Positions 35,582 through 50,700 of a stretch of DNA of 64,000 bases are shown piece after piece. The notes beneath the pieces are model-generated. The model was not told the DNA's origin. It did no database searches and was given only the letters and a program-made list of their open reading frames with translations. The stretch is from Labia minor (taxonomy: Eukaryota; Arthropoda; Insecta; Dermaptera; Spongiphoridae). The position numbers and the translations under genes are program-made. Within the stretch, counting starts at the first letter, position 1. The number at the start of each line of letters is the position of its first letter. Location: positions 9,654,225-9,718,224 of the forward strand of contig OY720347.1 in assembly GCA_963082975.1 (NCBI GenBank), read 5' to 3'.

Positions 35582-36184
35582 TAGTGATTCTCAACCTGGA
35601 CGATATCGCACCGCCATATTGTGTGTACCAAAACATATTTTCCATTGATCTTAATGTTAATATATCATCAAATTTCGGACCTTTTTTGTGTAAAATTATG
35701 TGAGCAAAAATTTTCTCATTAAGAAAAAACTCTTTAAATTTTATTTTATTTCAACTGCAGGCCGTTTTGATATGCATATATGTATAAAAAAAAAATAAAT
35801 GTTGCGGCAATCATTCTCTTCATAATGCTGATGATTAGTCAATTAAAAAAAGAAATTATCATTAGTTTAATGGAAAAAAGATTACAAAAAATATATTTAT
35901 TAATGTATTTTTTTAATTACCAAAATTATTAATTTAAATAAATTGTTAATATACATTATGCTGAAAAGCAGACCGAATCTAGGATTTTTAAATTTGAATC
36001 CTGTGAATAATGTAGGAAAGGCATTTTCTTTTAATCGAACATATACCAGTGACGTTCTATCAAAAGAAAGAAGAAATAACTAAGAAAAACTTTCAAACAT
36101 ATGAGAAAATTTGAAACAAAAATGTATTATGTCTTATGAAAAATTCAATGTTTTGGTACACACAATATGGACGTCAAGAATACT
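35582..36184. mobile_element. Decayed hAT-type element upstream of TAF1
   Basis: The left end reads TAGTGATTCTCAACCTGG (first base altered). ATATTGTGTGTACCAAAACA just inside it is matched in reverse near 36140-36163. The right terminus has lost about 20 bp and no target duplication is readable. It lies in the proposed TAF1 intron between 35335 and 36767. Confidence 0.55.
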
Positions 36185-36773
36185 TTTTTAGTGCCACCTC
36201 CCACCACTTAAAACAAGCGTTATGGTTACTCTATACCTCCATGATCTTAAATGATATAAAAGATAGTCTGTGAGCTGGTCTGTGAGGTTATGTCTATTCT
36301 CAATTAAAAAATAAAAACATTTATTTTGTAAGTCTTTTAATTATTTTTAAAATTAATTAAGAATGTTAATTAATTTATAATTTTTAATCTTAATACAGAT
36401 TAATATTCAATATTTTTAAAACATAATTTAATTATTTTAGAATATAGAAAGGAATATTAATTAAATTTGTTTTTTATAGGTTTAAATGAATTAAAACAAA
36501 CAGAAAATATAATTAACTTTTTGTAAGGCATTACTATAAGGTAAATTGAATATATTCAAAAAACAGCTTGTTTACTAATAAATTTTCTCTAAAAGTTTAG
36601 TTTAATTAAAATAATCTAACATTTAATGTTTTTTAAGTCCTCTTTTAATATTTTTAATGTTAATTTGTTTGATTTTTTTTTTAATTTTGCACTTTCAATA
36701 TTTAATTTAATTATTGACAATGAAAACCATACTATTTGATTTATGAGATTTATTTAATTAATTTTAGGACAAA

Positions 36774-39700
36774 ATGTCTGATAGTGATGAAGACACTGGT
36801 GAATGCGGTATTGATCTTACTGGTTTTCTTTTTGGAAATATTGATGAGTCAGGACAATTGGAAGATGACATTTTAGACAAAGATGCCAAAAGACATTTAT
36901 CATCATTGGGACGATTGGGTTTGCATTCAATATTAAAAGAAATGATACCATCAGATGAAAATATTCATCAAAATGATACAAAAAACGAATTTGAGGATAA
37001 CAATCTAGATTCTAAAGATAATTCTGCTTTTCCTTCAAGTCCTGAAGGTACAATTTGTAAGGTAAGTTATAATTGGTATAAAACTTATTAATTAAAAATT
37101 GTGGAATGTATTTATTTAGTAGTTGGGACAAAATTAATACTGGAAACCCCCACACACACACCTATGCTAAATTTTAAATAAATATCAATAAAATTTATTT
37201 GAATTAATTTTAATTATAAGAAATTTTAGAAAAAGACATTAATTCATTTAGGGACTAAGAATTGAATTATAACAATATTTTTCCCAATTTTGCATAAAAA
37301 GGGGTCAAATTTTGTTGAATAAAATTTCAAAAAATAAAAAGATAAGATTGTAATGTAAAAATTAAAATTTAATAAGTATGAAGAAGATAAAAGCATCTCA
37401 CTAATTTTTAAATTCCATTTGCTTTTTGTAGGATGAATCAGCTATTGATTATTCTAATATTGATGAACTTGCTGAAGATGATAATCCCTATTCATATTCA
37501 GAAATGGAGAGTAAATTTAATATGTCCAAAATTAAAACGGAGGATTCTGAAGTTGGAGCAACGGACTATGATGCTGATGATGAACGTCCTACGGATAGGC
37601 AGCTCATGCCACCGCCATCCTCGACGACTTCTTTATCCAATCAAAACAATGAAAGTGAAAATTCTAAAAAAAAAAATACACCACTTGCTGCTATGTTACC
37701 ATCGAAATATGCTGACGTTAATGTTACAGAATTATTTCCAGATTTTCGAGTGGATAAGGTATTTAATTTTTTTCTTTTTATTTGATAAGGAATTTATTTT
37801 TATCTATTTTAACAGGTCCTCCGTTTTTCAAGATTATTTGGCCCTGGAAAACCTAGTAGTCTTCCACAAATTTGGCGAAGTGTAAGAAAGAGAAGAAGAA
37901 AAAAACGGCATCATCGTAAAGAATCTCATGCTAATTCAGATAGCGGTTCTGACGGTGAAGATAGACCTTCAAAGAAAGTAGGATGGACACTCAATGTTGG
38001 TCCTATTCCACCCAAAGAACGTTGGGCTTCTGACGATGAAGTATGTTCACGTATATTATAAGTTATATCACAATAGGATCAATTGAATGTGTATTTAAAA
38101 ATTAAATCAATTTACATGTCAATATTTTAGATATATGAAACAAAAATAATCATTCTATTTATTTATTTCTAATATTTATATATACATTTTGTATCTTAAA
38201 TAATAAATTATATAATTGATATGAACTATTTAATTTTTTAGGATAAATTACTTTGTCCAGTTGAGGATACAAGTCAATCAGGAAAACAAGAAACTGGCGA
38301 AACAAATGAAATGGGCCCAAAGGTAGCAGATTGGCGATTTGGCCCTGCTCAAGTGTGGTATGATATGTTAGACGTCCCTGAAACAGGAGAAGGATTTAAT
38401 TATGGATTTAAACTAAAAGAAACAGTAGGTCTCTCTTGAAATATAAATATTTATATAAATTTTGTTGATGTTACTATTTCAAATAAGAACACTTAAAAAT
38501 TAACTTTTTATTGACCTTATTATACATAGTTTTATTTAATTTAAATTTTAAATAAATAAATTTTATTTTTAGAAGGATGAATCAGAAGAAAATACAACAA
38601 ATAATTTTCCCGACGACTGCTTTTTAATGGTTTCACAAACGCACTGGGAAGACGACGTTGTTTGGAATGGAGAAGATATTAAACATAAGGTTTTTATTTC
38701 ATTAGATTTATAATTTAATCTATAAAGAATGTACATTTCTAAGATTTCTTTCCTATCAAATTCTTTTTCTTATGAAACTATAAACCTAAAAGAAATATTT
38801 TAAAATTCTAATAAATTTTTAAATCATAAAAATATTTCTTAAATAAATTGATTAAAAATCTTGTATTTTTAAACATAAATAAATTATTAATCTATTTATC
38901 TTTTATTTCTGTTCCTTGTAAAGAAATAAGGGCTTCAATGATTTGTCACTCTTCTTAAATTTTGTTTAAATCTTATAAATGTCTTATTTGTTACTAATTG
39001 TCTAATTTTCAATTAAAATGAAATAAATTGTTTGTTTATGTAGGTAATGCAAAAATTGAATTGTAAAATAAATGCGGCTGGCTGGGTGCCTTCAAGTGAC
39101 AATCGAACAGCTCAGGCGTTTAGCCAACCTGGAAAAGGAGCTGTTGCCCATGTGGTTGGGGGTACGGTGCGTTTAGGTGGAGGTGGTGTGGGTATTAGCA
39201 CTGGATTATCATCTGGAATGGCTGGCAGTAATGCCTCTACAGGAAATAAAAATAATGTTAAACATCTGTAAGTATACATCAAATTTATTTGATCTTTACT
39301 AATAAATGATTCTAGAACATTTTTAATTCTCTATCATTTTTTTTTTAAATTAATTTATTTCTAGTTATTCTCTATTCAAAATAATTAATATTTTTTCTAT
39401 TCATTTATTTTAAATTAATTTTCTATAAAATTAAAAAAAATATTAATAAAATTAATTATAAACTGAAAATTTTCTTTTTTTTTATTTCTATACTAATGTT
39501 TTATTTTTAGTTTGATGAAACAACATCAAACAAGAATGGATGAATCTCAAGACAATACTTGGTATTCAATATTTCCTGTTGAAAATGAAGAACTCGTTTA
39601 CGGTGTATGGGAGGATGAAGTGATTTGGGATTGTGAAAATATGAAATCGATACCTAAACCGAAAATATTGACCCTTGATCCAAATGATGAAAATATTGTC

Positions 39701-42700
39701 TTAGGAATTCCAGATGATATTGATCCTGCTAAACAACGGTCCGATTCTGTAGCACCCACTAAAGTGAAAATTCCACATCCACATGTAAAAAAATCAAAGC
39801 TTTTATTAGGAAAAGCTGGTGTTATTAATGTTATGGAAGAAGACACACCGCCCCCTCCCCCTAAATCGCCTGACCGCGATCCTTTTAATGTATCCAACGA
39901 CAGGTATTATTCTAATTTTTTTCTTATATATATAATTAATAAATATCGACTTTTATATTTAATCTACATATCTTATTCAATTTAATAGATATTATATGCC
40001 CAAGTCGTCAGAATCTTCTCTTAGACTTAAAGTTGGTGGTGGAAACCTGATTCAACATTCAACCCCTGTGGTTGAATTACGTGCACCATTTGTTCAAACG
40101 CATATAGGACCAATGCGTTTGCGAAACTTCCATAGACAACCAATAAAACGTTATAGTCACGGGACACTTTCAACACCTGGGCCTCATCCAGTAAATCCTC
40201 TTCTAAAACATATTCGCAAGAAAGCTAAGGTTAGTATTCTTCAATTGGTTAATTTTCTTTTATTTACTTGAAACATGAATGTGAATCTTTATAATTCAAA
40301 CATTTGCAAATCCAAATTGTGTTTTTTTAGCAAAGAGAACAGGAAAGGGCTGCTAGTGGAGGTGGTGATGTATTTTTTATGCGAACTCCTGAAGATCTTA
40401 CAGGTCGTGATGGGGAATTAGTTCTCGTTGAATTTTGTGAAGAACACCCTCCACTTATGAACCAAGTAAATATCAATATACTACTTTTCAAATTTTAAAT
40501 AAATATTAAATATCGACTGATGCTTTTAGGTAGGAATGTGTTCGAAAATTAAAAATTATTATAAAAGAAGAGCCGGTAAAGATCAAGGTCCACAAGAATA
40601 TCGCTACGGTGAAGTTGCATATGCACACACTTCCCCATTTCTTGGTCATTTGCCCCCTGGACAATCTCTACAAGCTGTGGAAAATAACATGTATCGTGCT
40701 CCCATTTATGAGCATAAACTTATAGAATCGGATTTTCTTATTATCAGAACCAGGTAAAAATATCTTATGAAATTAATAAGAAAATTGAAATTTTTATTTT
40801 TTATTTATTTATATTATTATTATGTATTTTCCAGGGATAGTTATTCTATCCGAGAAATTGATGGACTCTTTGTAGCTGGACAACAATGTCCTTTATATGA
40901 AGTTCCTGGTCCTAATTCTAAACGGGCAAATAATTTTATTAGGGATTTTCTTCAAGTTTTTATCTACCGTTTATTTTGGAAGAGTCGTGATTTACCTCGT
41001 CGAATCAAAATGGATGATATTAAAAGAGCTTTTCCCTCTCATAGCGAAAGCAGTATTCGAAAACGATTAAAACTCTGTGCTGATTTTAAACGAACGGGTA
41101 TGATATTGCCGATTGAAATATATTTTACAATAATTTTAAAATAAATTCAATCTAAATTCTAAATGATGAATATTTATTTTAGGGATGGATTCAAATTGGT
41201 GGGTAATCAAACCTGATTTTAGGCTACATAACGAAGAAGAAATACGAGCCATGGTTTCCCCTGAACAATGTTGTTCCTATTTTAGTATGATTGCAGCTGA
41301 ACAACGTTTAAAGGTAAATGAAAATCAATTAAAAAAAAAATGAAAACATGATATTAATTTAACTTTATTATTATAATCACCTTGGAATATTTAAATTTTT
41401 TTATTTTAATTTTTATAATTTTAAATCAATCTCAATATAAATATCAACCATTTAATTTATCAAAATATAATTCATAAATAATACAAGAAAATTAATGAAA
41501 TCTAAAAATAGTTGTTATATATATATATATATATAGTTATATAAATTTTTTTAATTCTAATTAATTAAATGTTAATTTTTTATTAAGGATGCTGGTTATG
41601 GTGAAAAATTTCTTTTTACCCCTCAAGAAGATGATGATGAAGAAATGCAATTAAAAATGGATGATGAAATTAAAGTTGCACCTTGGAATACAACTCGAGC
41701 ATATATTCAAGCTATTAAAGGAAAATGTTTGCTTCAACTTGCTGGTCCTGCCGATCCTACTGGATGTGGGGAAGGATTTTCTTATCTTAGGGTTCCAAAT
41801 AAACCTACAGTAATTATCTTTAGGAATATTAAACAATAAATTATTTTTATTAATGATATTTTATCAATTTAATAAAATCCCTTTACCTTCTAATAGCAAA
41901 GCAAAGAAGAACAAGAAGCACAGCCTAAAAGAACAGTAACAGGAACAGATGCTGATCTCCGACGATTGTCATTGAATAATGCTAAAGCGCTTTTAAGGAA
42001 ATTTGGTGTGCCAGAAGAGGAGGTAAATTAATATTTTTTATTAAAATGCTTATATTTATATGAAAAAATTAATTCTATTATATTTTTCATAATATCTAGA
42101 TTAAAAAATTATCCCGTTGGGAGGTTATTGATGTTGTACGAACATTATCAACAGAAAAAGCTAAAGCTGGGGAAGAAGGAATGACAAAATTTTCCCGTGG
42201 TAATCGGTTTTCAATTGCTGAACACCAAGAAAGGTACTTAAAAATAGATGAAACTAATAGATAACCCCTTCCCCCTTCTAGAAACAATTCTAAGATTAAT
42301 AGAAAATTGGGCAAATAAATCTTTTTTTAGGATTTATTTATCCATAAAATTAATATTTATAAACATTTATGTATATATAATAAATATTATATATTAAAAT
42401 GCTTTTAAAATTCTTTTTGAACGTCGTGATAGTATATATATATATAAATGTTTATTTGTTTAGATTTCTGTAAAAGTTTTTATTATTATAAGAAGTTATT
42501 TTTGGAACTATTTTCAACTATTTAGATTTGAGTCTCAAATTATCATATATATATACATATATATATATATACATGTCTTTAAACTTTAGAAGTAAAGGAG
42601 TCTCGAAATATTGATAGAGATAAATCAAATCTCCTAAAAAACGAAAACTTCAATTACCTGACATTTATATATTCATATTGCCTATTGTTGGGAGTGTTAT

Positions 42701-45700
42701 ATTTATTGTGCTTAATTTCACTTTATTTCTTTTATTATAACCAATTAAATAAATTATTGCTTGCTTTAGATATAAAGAAGAATGCCAAAGAATATTTGAA
42801 CTTCAAAATCGAGTTCTTTCTTCACATGAAGTATTATCAACTGATGAAGGTGAAAGTTCAGATGAGGACAGCTCAGATATTGAAGAAATGGGGAAAAATA
42901 TTGAAAATATGTTAAGCAATAAAAAAACCAGTACTCAACTTTCATTAGAGAAAGAAGAACAGGAAAGACAAGAATTGGTTAAGACTTTAATGGGAGAAGG
43001 TGGTGGCGGTGGAAATGTTGGGGCTGATCATGATTCACGAAAAGGAAAAGATAAAAAAAAAGAAGAAGATGACAACAGTAATGTACCTGGGTTGGTATTT
43101 CACTACTATTCCATTGAATTACATTATTTTTAATTAATTTTTTACTTTTTAATATTTTAAATATTTATTTTTATTTTAAAATACTCAATTCGGTAATATT
43201 AGCTTAAAGACTGATTAAAAGAAAAGAGGTCTCTTAATCAGAGACCACTTTCTCATTAAACTCAGAAATAAATTAAATTTTATTTATGTCTTAATCAATC
43301 ATTATTCTTTGTTCATAATTATTATAAAGATTTGGAGCAAGTCAACCTGGACGCGTTTTGAAAATTTACCGAACATTCCGAAATGCTGAAGGAAAAGAGT
43401 ATACCCGTATTGAAATTGTGAGAAAACCAGCTGTTATTGATACTTATATCAAAATACGTACAACTAAAGATGAAAACTTTATTAGACAATTTGCAACTCT
43501 TGATGAACAACAAAAAGAAGAAATGAAACGTGAAAAACGTCGTCTTCAAGAACAATTGCGACGAATAAAACGTAATCAGGTAATCTTAAACATCTATTTT
43601 TTTTATTTACGACCTGTCCCAATAGTTGCATTAATACTTAATAATTGTCTTTTCATAATTTTATTAAATTATTCGTTTTAATTTCAGGAACGTGAAAGAA
43701 TGATGGGTCGACATGGAATGTTACCCCCTTCATCCTTTAATTCTCTTCATGATCCTTTTTCCTCCACTTCAACAAAATCATCTGTTCTTTCCAACCTCGC
43801 TTTAAGTGGCTCCTATTCCGTCGAAACTGGCAATATACTTGGAAATATGTCATCTCAAAATAATTTAACAGGAACCCATGGTTCAACGAATAATAGACCT
43901 TCATCACCTCTTGGCAATTCCTCCATGAATTTATTAAATAATTCTCTCAATAGTTTCAATACTAATATTCCCAATGTTGCCTCCTCACCTGAAACAAAAT
44001 TCTCTATAAGTAATCTAAATACTCCAACTAATCTTGGAAATTTTAATATTAAAAGTGAGATTGGTGCTAATACAACTATTGCTACCTCTACACCAAGTAC
44101 TCCTTTGTCTTCAACAACACCAAGCAAACGTAAAAAATCAAAATTAAAACCAGATTTGAAATTGAAATGTGGGGCTTGTGGAAATGTAATACACATTTTT
44201 TTTCTTTAATTTCTATTTTATATATACATATTAATTATAAATTTTTCTTCTAATTAAACTTCAGGTTGGACATATGAGAACAAACAAAGCTTGTCCACTT
44301 TATCAATCGAATGCACCGCCACCTCCATTAAATGTAGCGATGACCGAAGAACAAGAAGAAGAGATAGAAAAACAATTAAACGCTGACGATGAAGATCTGG
44401 TTAATGTAGAAGGCACTAAAGTTAAACTTAGCGGAAAACTACTGAAGGTATTTATCATATATTTACATCAAAGAACTTTACATTAATCAACATTAAATGA
44501 AATAAACGGTAATTTTTTCATTTAGATATTTCTAATTCTTACAAACATAAATGTCTCCAAAGTATTATTTATTATATTTATTTAGTTATCTTTACAATTA
44601 TTTCAATGTATATGGATCCTAATATGCAAAACAAATCCTATTTTCATTCAGAGTGATTTTCAGTTGATCTATGACAGTGCTAACTAAATTATCAGATGTC
44701 AATCTGGTAACGAATATTGTTTTTCTAGTTTGTCTTGTGTTAAAGCCTCTCCTTGATTTAGATTTAATTATTTCAATATCAATTTATTTTTATATAAATT
44801 TATACAAATATTTAAATAGTTAAACTCAATAATTTTTAGCTTAAAATTGTACCCTTTTATTCAACATTTTTTTTTCATTCTTAGAAAAATTAAACTTATT
44901 TTATTTGAATTATTTTGTCTTGTTAAATAGCATGCAGAAGAGATGAAACGTCGGACACTTTTACTCAAAGTGCCTAAAGAAGCCTATAATGCTAAAAAAC
45001 GTCGTCGGGCTGTTAATGAACTTCATTGTGATTATTTGAAAAAACAACAGAGACCAGCAAATAGACGTCGTACAGATCCTGTTGTTGTACTTTCATCTAT
45101 TCTTGAAAATATATTAAATGAAATGCGTAACCTTCCCACAAGTACTCCTTTTCATATTCCAGTCAGTATAAAGGTAATAATAACTTTTATTTTTATTTGT
45201 TACTAGCTGCTCAGAGCGCCTTCGGCGCTCTTCACACCTAGACGGGGGCTACCCCCGAGTGGTACATAGTATTTGGTTGAAAGTAGTAAAAGTTTTTCAT
45301 CCATTTTGTTTCAATCAGTATATTACATAAAACATTCATTTCTTTTTGTGTTCTTATTTAAAATATATTTTAATTTAATCAGTAAATTAATTATATATAT
45401 TATTATTGTATATGATATATCTATCTATCTATGTGGCTCAAAGATACTCGAAAGTTCTTGGCCGCAACAACCACATTTCTCCAAGTGTCCCTATCCTGAG
45501 CCCTTGTCCCATCTCTCTTACGTCCCTTCCTACGGGTCATTGGTTTTCCAAGCAGACGTTTTCCAATCGGTCTCCCCACCAATATCTTTTTCCTCTCCCA
45601 TTCTAGCTACGTTTATTTTTATAATTTATAATTTTTTTATATATTCCCTTTGATAATAATTCTGATGAGATAAGCCTCTTTATTGCAAGATAATAGGCGT

Positions 45701-47664
45701 TTCCCGATTGCAACCCCGATTTAAATTCTTCTCAAATATTATTATCCTTCGTGATTACATTCAATTTTTCAACATATTCAAATTCTACATTTTGTATCTT
45801 AAGATTTTGTATGTTAATACTCTTCCTCTTTGTTACTAAATATTTTTTCTTATCACTATTAATTTCAAACCTCCATTTATTTTTCCTCGCTATCTGTAAT
45901 TGCAATTGCCGAATCTCCTATTATATTTAAGTCGTCTGGGTATCCTAATATTTTACAATTGATTTCCGCATCTTATTCTTTCTTTACTACCTTCAAGACA
46001 AATTTGAAGATCAAAATTTGAAAAAGTTTATCCGGATCTATTGAGTCATACGTATGTTTTACTAAAGTCTACAAATAATTAGTGAACAGAAATATTGAAT
46101 TCGCGATTTTTTTCCTAATATCTGTCATAATGAAAATATCTTAATTAATGTTGTTCGATTTGGCCTGAACCAGCAATGATATCTCCTAATATTTCCTCCG
46201 CCTATGGTTCTTAAGTATTGTATATGTTATAATAGTGAAATAGAGTATAATATTTCTTGATCATTACATTTTGGTATTTTATTTTCATTTCTAGATTATT
46301 ATTGAATATTTTTAATTATAATGAAACTTGAGAAAATGCAAAAATAGAGACTTGACAATTTATAAAAATTAACGGTATAAAACTATAGATAAAACTATAG
46401 ATAAATTACCAATATATACATTCATTAATAGTATTAATTTAAACTAATTGATTTATTTGTTTTTTTTTATTATTAAGTTCATTTATTAATTTTTTTAGAT
46501 CATAGTTATTTTCCTCCCTTAAAAGAAATTTATCTAATTCTGTGGTGCTAGGGGTTTTGAAAATTATTAGTCGCAATATGAAGATTTCGCTTACAGTTTC
46601 TGTCATGTCCGACCTCCATCCAACAGTTATTTTCTCTCAAGTTTCTTGCTTCTCTTAATCATCTGATCTATATATTTAATTTTTTTTGATTCATTGTAAT
46701 AAAATTTAAACCAATAAAAATTTTCATTTTGTTAATTTATATAAATTTCAATTTAAACTGAATACTCTGAATAATTTGTGTACAGAAATATTGAATGTTC
46801 TTAGCAAGATTTGATATAATGTTGTACAATTTGTCCTAAATCTGAATTAGAAGAAAATTATAAATTGCCTCCTTTTCCAGCCCAATTCATTTACCCACCC
46901 ATCTTGCAAAAGGCATCTAAATTTCTTAAAACTCCGATTTTTAAATTTAAAATAGAAGGAGAGAAAGAGTTTTAAATTATATTCGAATAGTCTATATATA
47001 TTCTATATATCAGTATTTTTTTTCTGAATTTAATACCAAGTTTTTCAAAATTTTCCATTTTTAATACATATGATTGATTACATGTGTTAAAATTTAAAAA
47101 ATTCAAATATTCTAATTTTTAAAATTATATACAATTTAATATTATTTTTTATTAATATCATATCAAAAAAAGAGAATTTATTAAAAATTAAAAATAAAAA
47201 AAATAAACCTATTAATAAAAATTTGATTGATGATTTAAATATTTTATTAAATTAATTAAAATGAGACCTTTTAGAATAAATTATTTAATTGAAATGATAT
47301 TTAAATATAAGAATTTAAAAAAATATTATATTCTTTGTTTGGCAATTGTTATTTAATTATGTGCAACATGATTCGACTTGCACAGAGCATCGTTATTTTT
47401 TATTAATATCTCATAATAAAAAAGAATCTTTTAAACATAATAAATAAAAAACAAACATTTTAATAAATTTAAAAAATATACCCAATTTAAAAATGTCAAA
47501 AATTTAAAACAACTTTATATCATCATATTTTAATTTTTATATAATATATATCTATATATATAAAAAAAGGTTTTTGTCTGCACATTGCTCAGAATTTAAA
47601 AATTTTTGCATATCTTCGCGTTTCATGACCTCTAGAATCCAAAAGTGACTTTAGAATTTTTCAC

Positions 47665-47715
<51 letters not shown>

Positions 47716-50700
47716 CGGAAAATTACTATTTTATAGACTCAGAATTGGCTGAACCGATTTCTTTGAAATTACATCACAATATTCTTATATACCTCTAGAG
47801 TAACATAGGCTATAAATTTTATTAATATCTTATCAATAACCGCAGAAATTAATTTTTTAAAGTTTATATAATTCTCCGTGTTGTTCATTCAAGAGCAGCT
47901 CGCGGCTCACTGTCGGCCTAGCGGAATCATTTCAAACAATGAATTATCATAGAGATTCCCAATCGAAGAATTATTATAATATTTCCCTTTTTATTTTAAA
48001 TTCTAATATACAAATATCAATTCAATTAAATAATTTATTCTAAAAGTTCTCAATTTAATTAAAATATTTATTAGATCATATTTTTATCTTAAATTATTTT
48101 TTATTTAATTGAATATTTCTTCTTTTCTATAATATATATATAATAATATATAAATTTTATCATTGAATAATAAAAAAAAATATTATTTAACCTGAATTAA
48201 AATGACTGAATTATATTATCTTTGTTTTTTATTTTAATTTAATTACTCTATTATTAATTAACTATATATATATATATATATTATATAAAAATTAAAATAT
48301 GATGATATAAAGTTGTTTTAAATTTTTGACATTTTTAAATTGGGTATATTTTTTAAATTTATTAAAATGTCTTTTTTATTTATTATGTTTAAAAGATTCA
48401 TTTTTATTATGTGATATTAATAAAAAATAACGATGCTCTGTGCAAGTCGAATCATGTTGCACATAATTAAATAACAATTGCCAAACAAAGAATATAATAT
48501 TTTTTTAAATTCTTATATTTAAATATCATTTCAATTAAATAATTTATTCTAAAAGGTCTCATTTTAATTAATTTAATAAAATATTTAAATCACCATTCAA
48601 TTTTTTATTAATAGGCTTCTTTTTTTATTTTTAATTTTTAATAAATTCTCTTTTTTTGATATGATATTAATAAAAAATAATATTAAATTGTATATATAAA
48701 TATAAAAATTAGAATATTTGAATTTTTTTAAATTTTAACACATGTAATCAATCATATGCATTAAGAATGGAAAATTTTTAAAATCAACTTGCTATTAAAT
48801 TCAGAAAAAAAATACTGATATATAGAATATATAGACTATTCGAATATAATTTAAAACTCTTTCTCTCCTTCTATTTTAAATTAAAAAAACGGAGTTTTAA
48901 GAAATTTAGATGCCATATGCAACATGGGTGGGTAAATGAATTGGGCTGGAAGAGGAGGCAATTTATAATTTTCTTCTAATTCAGATTTAGGACTCAAATC
49001 TCGCTAAGAACATTCAATATTTTTGTACACAAAATATTCAGAGTATTGGCTAAGCGTATCACTCACAATCAGTGTAAATTGAAATTTATATAAATTAACA
49101 AAGTGAAAATTTTTATTTGTTTAAATTTTATTATAATGAATCAAAAAAAATTAAATATATAGATCACATGATTAAGAGAAGCAAAAAACTTAACAGAAAA
49201 TAACTGTTGGATGGAGGTCGGACATGACAGAAACTGTAAGCGAAATCTTCATATTGCGACGAATAATTTTCAAATCCCCTAGCACCACAGAATTTAAGTT
49301 TCTTTTAAGGAAAATAACTATGATCTAAAAAAATTAATAAATGAACTTAATAATAAAAAAAACAAATAAATCAATTAATTTAAATTAATACTATTAATGA
49401 ATGTATATATTGGTCATTTATCTATAGTTTTATACCGTTAATTTTTATAAATTGTCTCAAGTCTCTATTTTTGCATTTTCTCAAGTTTCATTATAATTAA
49501 AAATATTCAATAATAATCTAGCAATGAAAATAAAATACCAAAATGTAATGATCAAGAAATATTATACTCTATTATAACATATACAATACTTATAAACTAT
49601 AGGCGGAGGAAATATTAGGAGATATCATTGCGGGTTCAGGCCAAATCGACCAACATTAATTAAGATATTTTCATTATGACAGATATTAGGAACAAAACCG
49701 CGAATTCAATATTTCTGTTCACTAATTATTTGTAGACTTTAGTAAAACATACGCATAACTCAATAGATCCGGATAAACTTTTTCAAATTTTCAATCTTCA
49801 AATTTCTCTTGAAGGTAGTAAAGAAAGAATAAGATGCGGAAATCAATTGTAAAATATTAGGTTACTCAGACGACTTAAATATAATAGGAGATTCGGCAAT
49901 TGCAATTACAGATAGCGAGGAAAATTTAATGGAGGTTTGAAATTAATAGTGATAAGAAAAAATATTTAGTAACAATGAGGAAGAGTATTAACATACAAAA
50001 TCTTAAGATACAAAATGTAGAATTTGAATATGTAGAAAAATTGAATGTAATCACGAAGGATAATAATATTTGAGAAGAATTTAAATCTGGGTTGCAATCG
50101 GGAAACGCCTGTTATCTGCAATAAAGAGGCTTATCTCTTCAAAATTATTATCAAAGGGAATATATAAAAAGATTATTTTGCCTGTTGCATTATATGGGTG
50201 GGAGGCATGGTCTATGACCCTTGGAGATGAGAGTAGATTCAGAGTATTTGAGAATAGGATTCTTCCCTGCATTTATTGGCCAAAGAAAGATGAGGTCACC
50301 GGGTATGAGGGAGACTGTATAACAAGAAATTGCATGGCCTCTCTGCATCTTCAGAAATAGTTAGGGTTATAAAAGGGAAAAAGCTGCGATAGGCAGGGCA
50401 CGTGGCAAGAATGGGAAAGGAAAAAGATATTGGTGGGAAGACCGATTGGAAAACGTCCGCTTGGAAAACCAATGACGCGTAGGAAGGGACGTAAGAGAGA
50501 TGGAATAAGGGCTCAGGATAGGGACACTTGGAGAAATGTGGTTGTTGCGGCTAAGAACTTTAGAGTATCTTTGAGCCACATAGGTAGATAGATATAACAT
50601 ATACAATAATAATATATATAATTAATATAGTGATTAAATTAAAATATATTTTTTAAATAAGAACACAAAAAGAAATGAATGTTTTATGTAATATACTGAT

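Noticed and set aside
37433..37885. 150-codon plus-strand frame overlapping TAF1 exons 2-3
   Set aside because: It runs through an intron and is a frame shadow of the true TAF1 exons, whose conserved residues lie in another frame.
39598..39897. Minus-strand 99-codon frame
   Set aside because: Antisense shadow of TAF1 exon 7, whose sense frame carries conserved blocks.
43855..44196. Minus-strand 113-codon frame
   Set aside because: Antisense shadow of the S/N/T-rich TAF1 exon 18.
45273..45653. Plus-strand frames of 126 and 66 codons in TAF1 intron 20
   Set aside because: They are antisense to the LINE polymerase tail inside the outer Helitron; the same frames recur at 61880 and, reversed, at 50367.
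47665..47715. CRISPR-like regular repeats
   Set aside because: It is a plain (GTCT)n microsatellite without spacers, in a eukaryotic genome.
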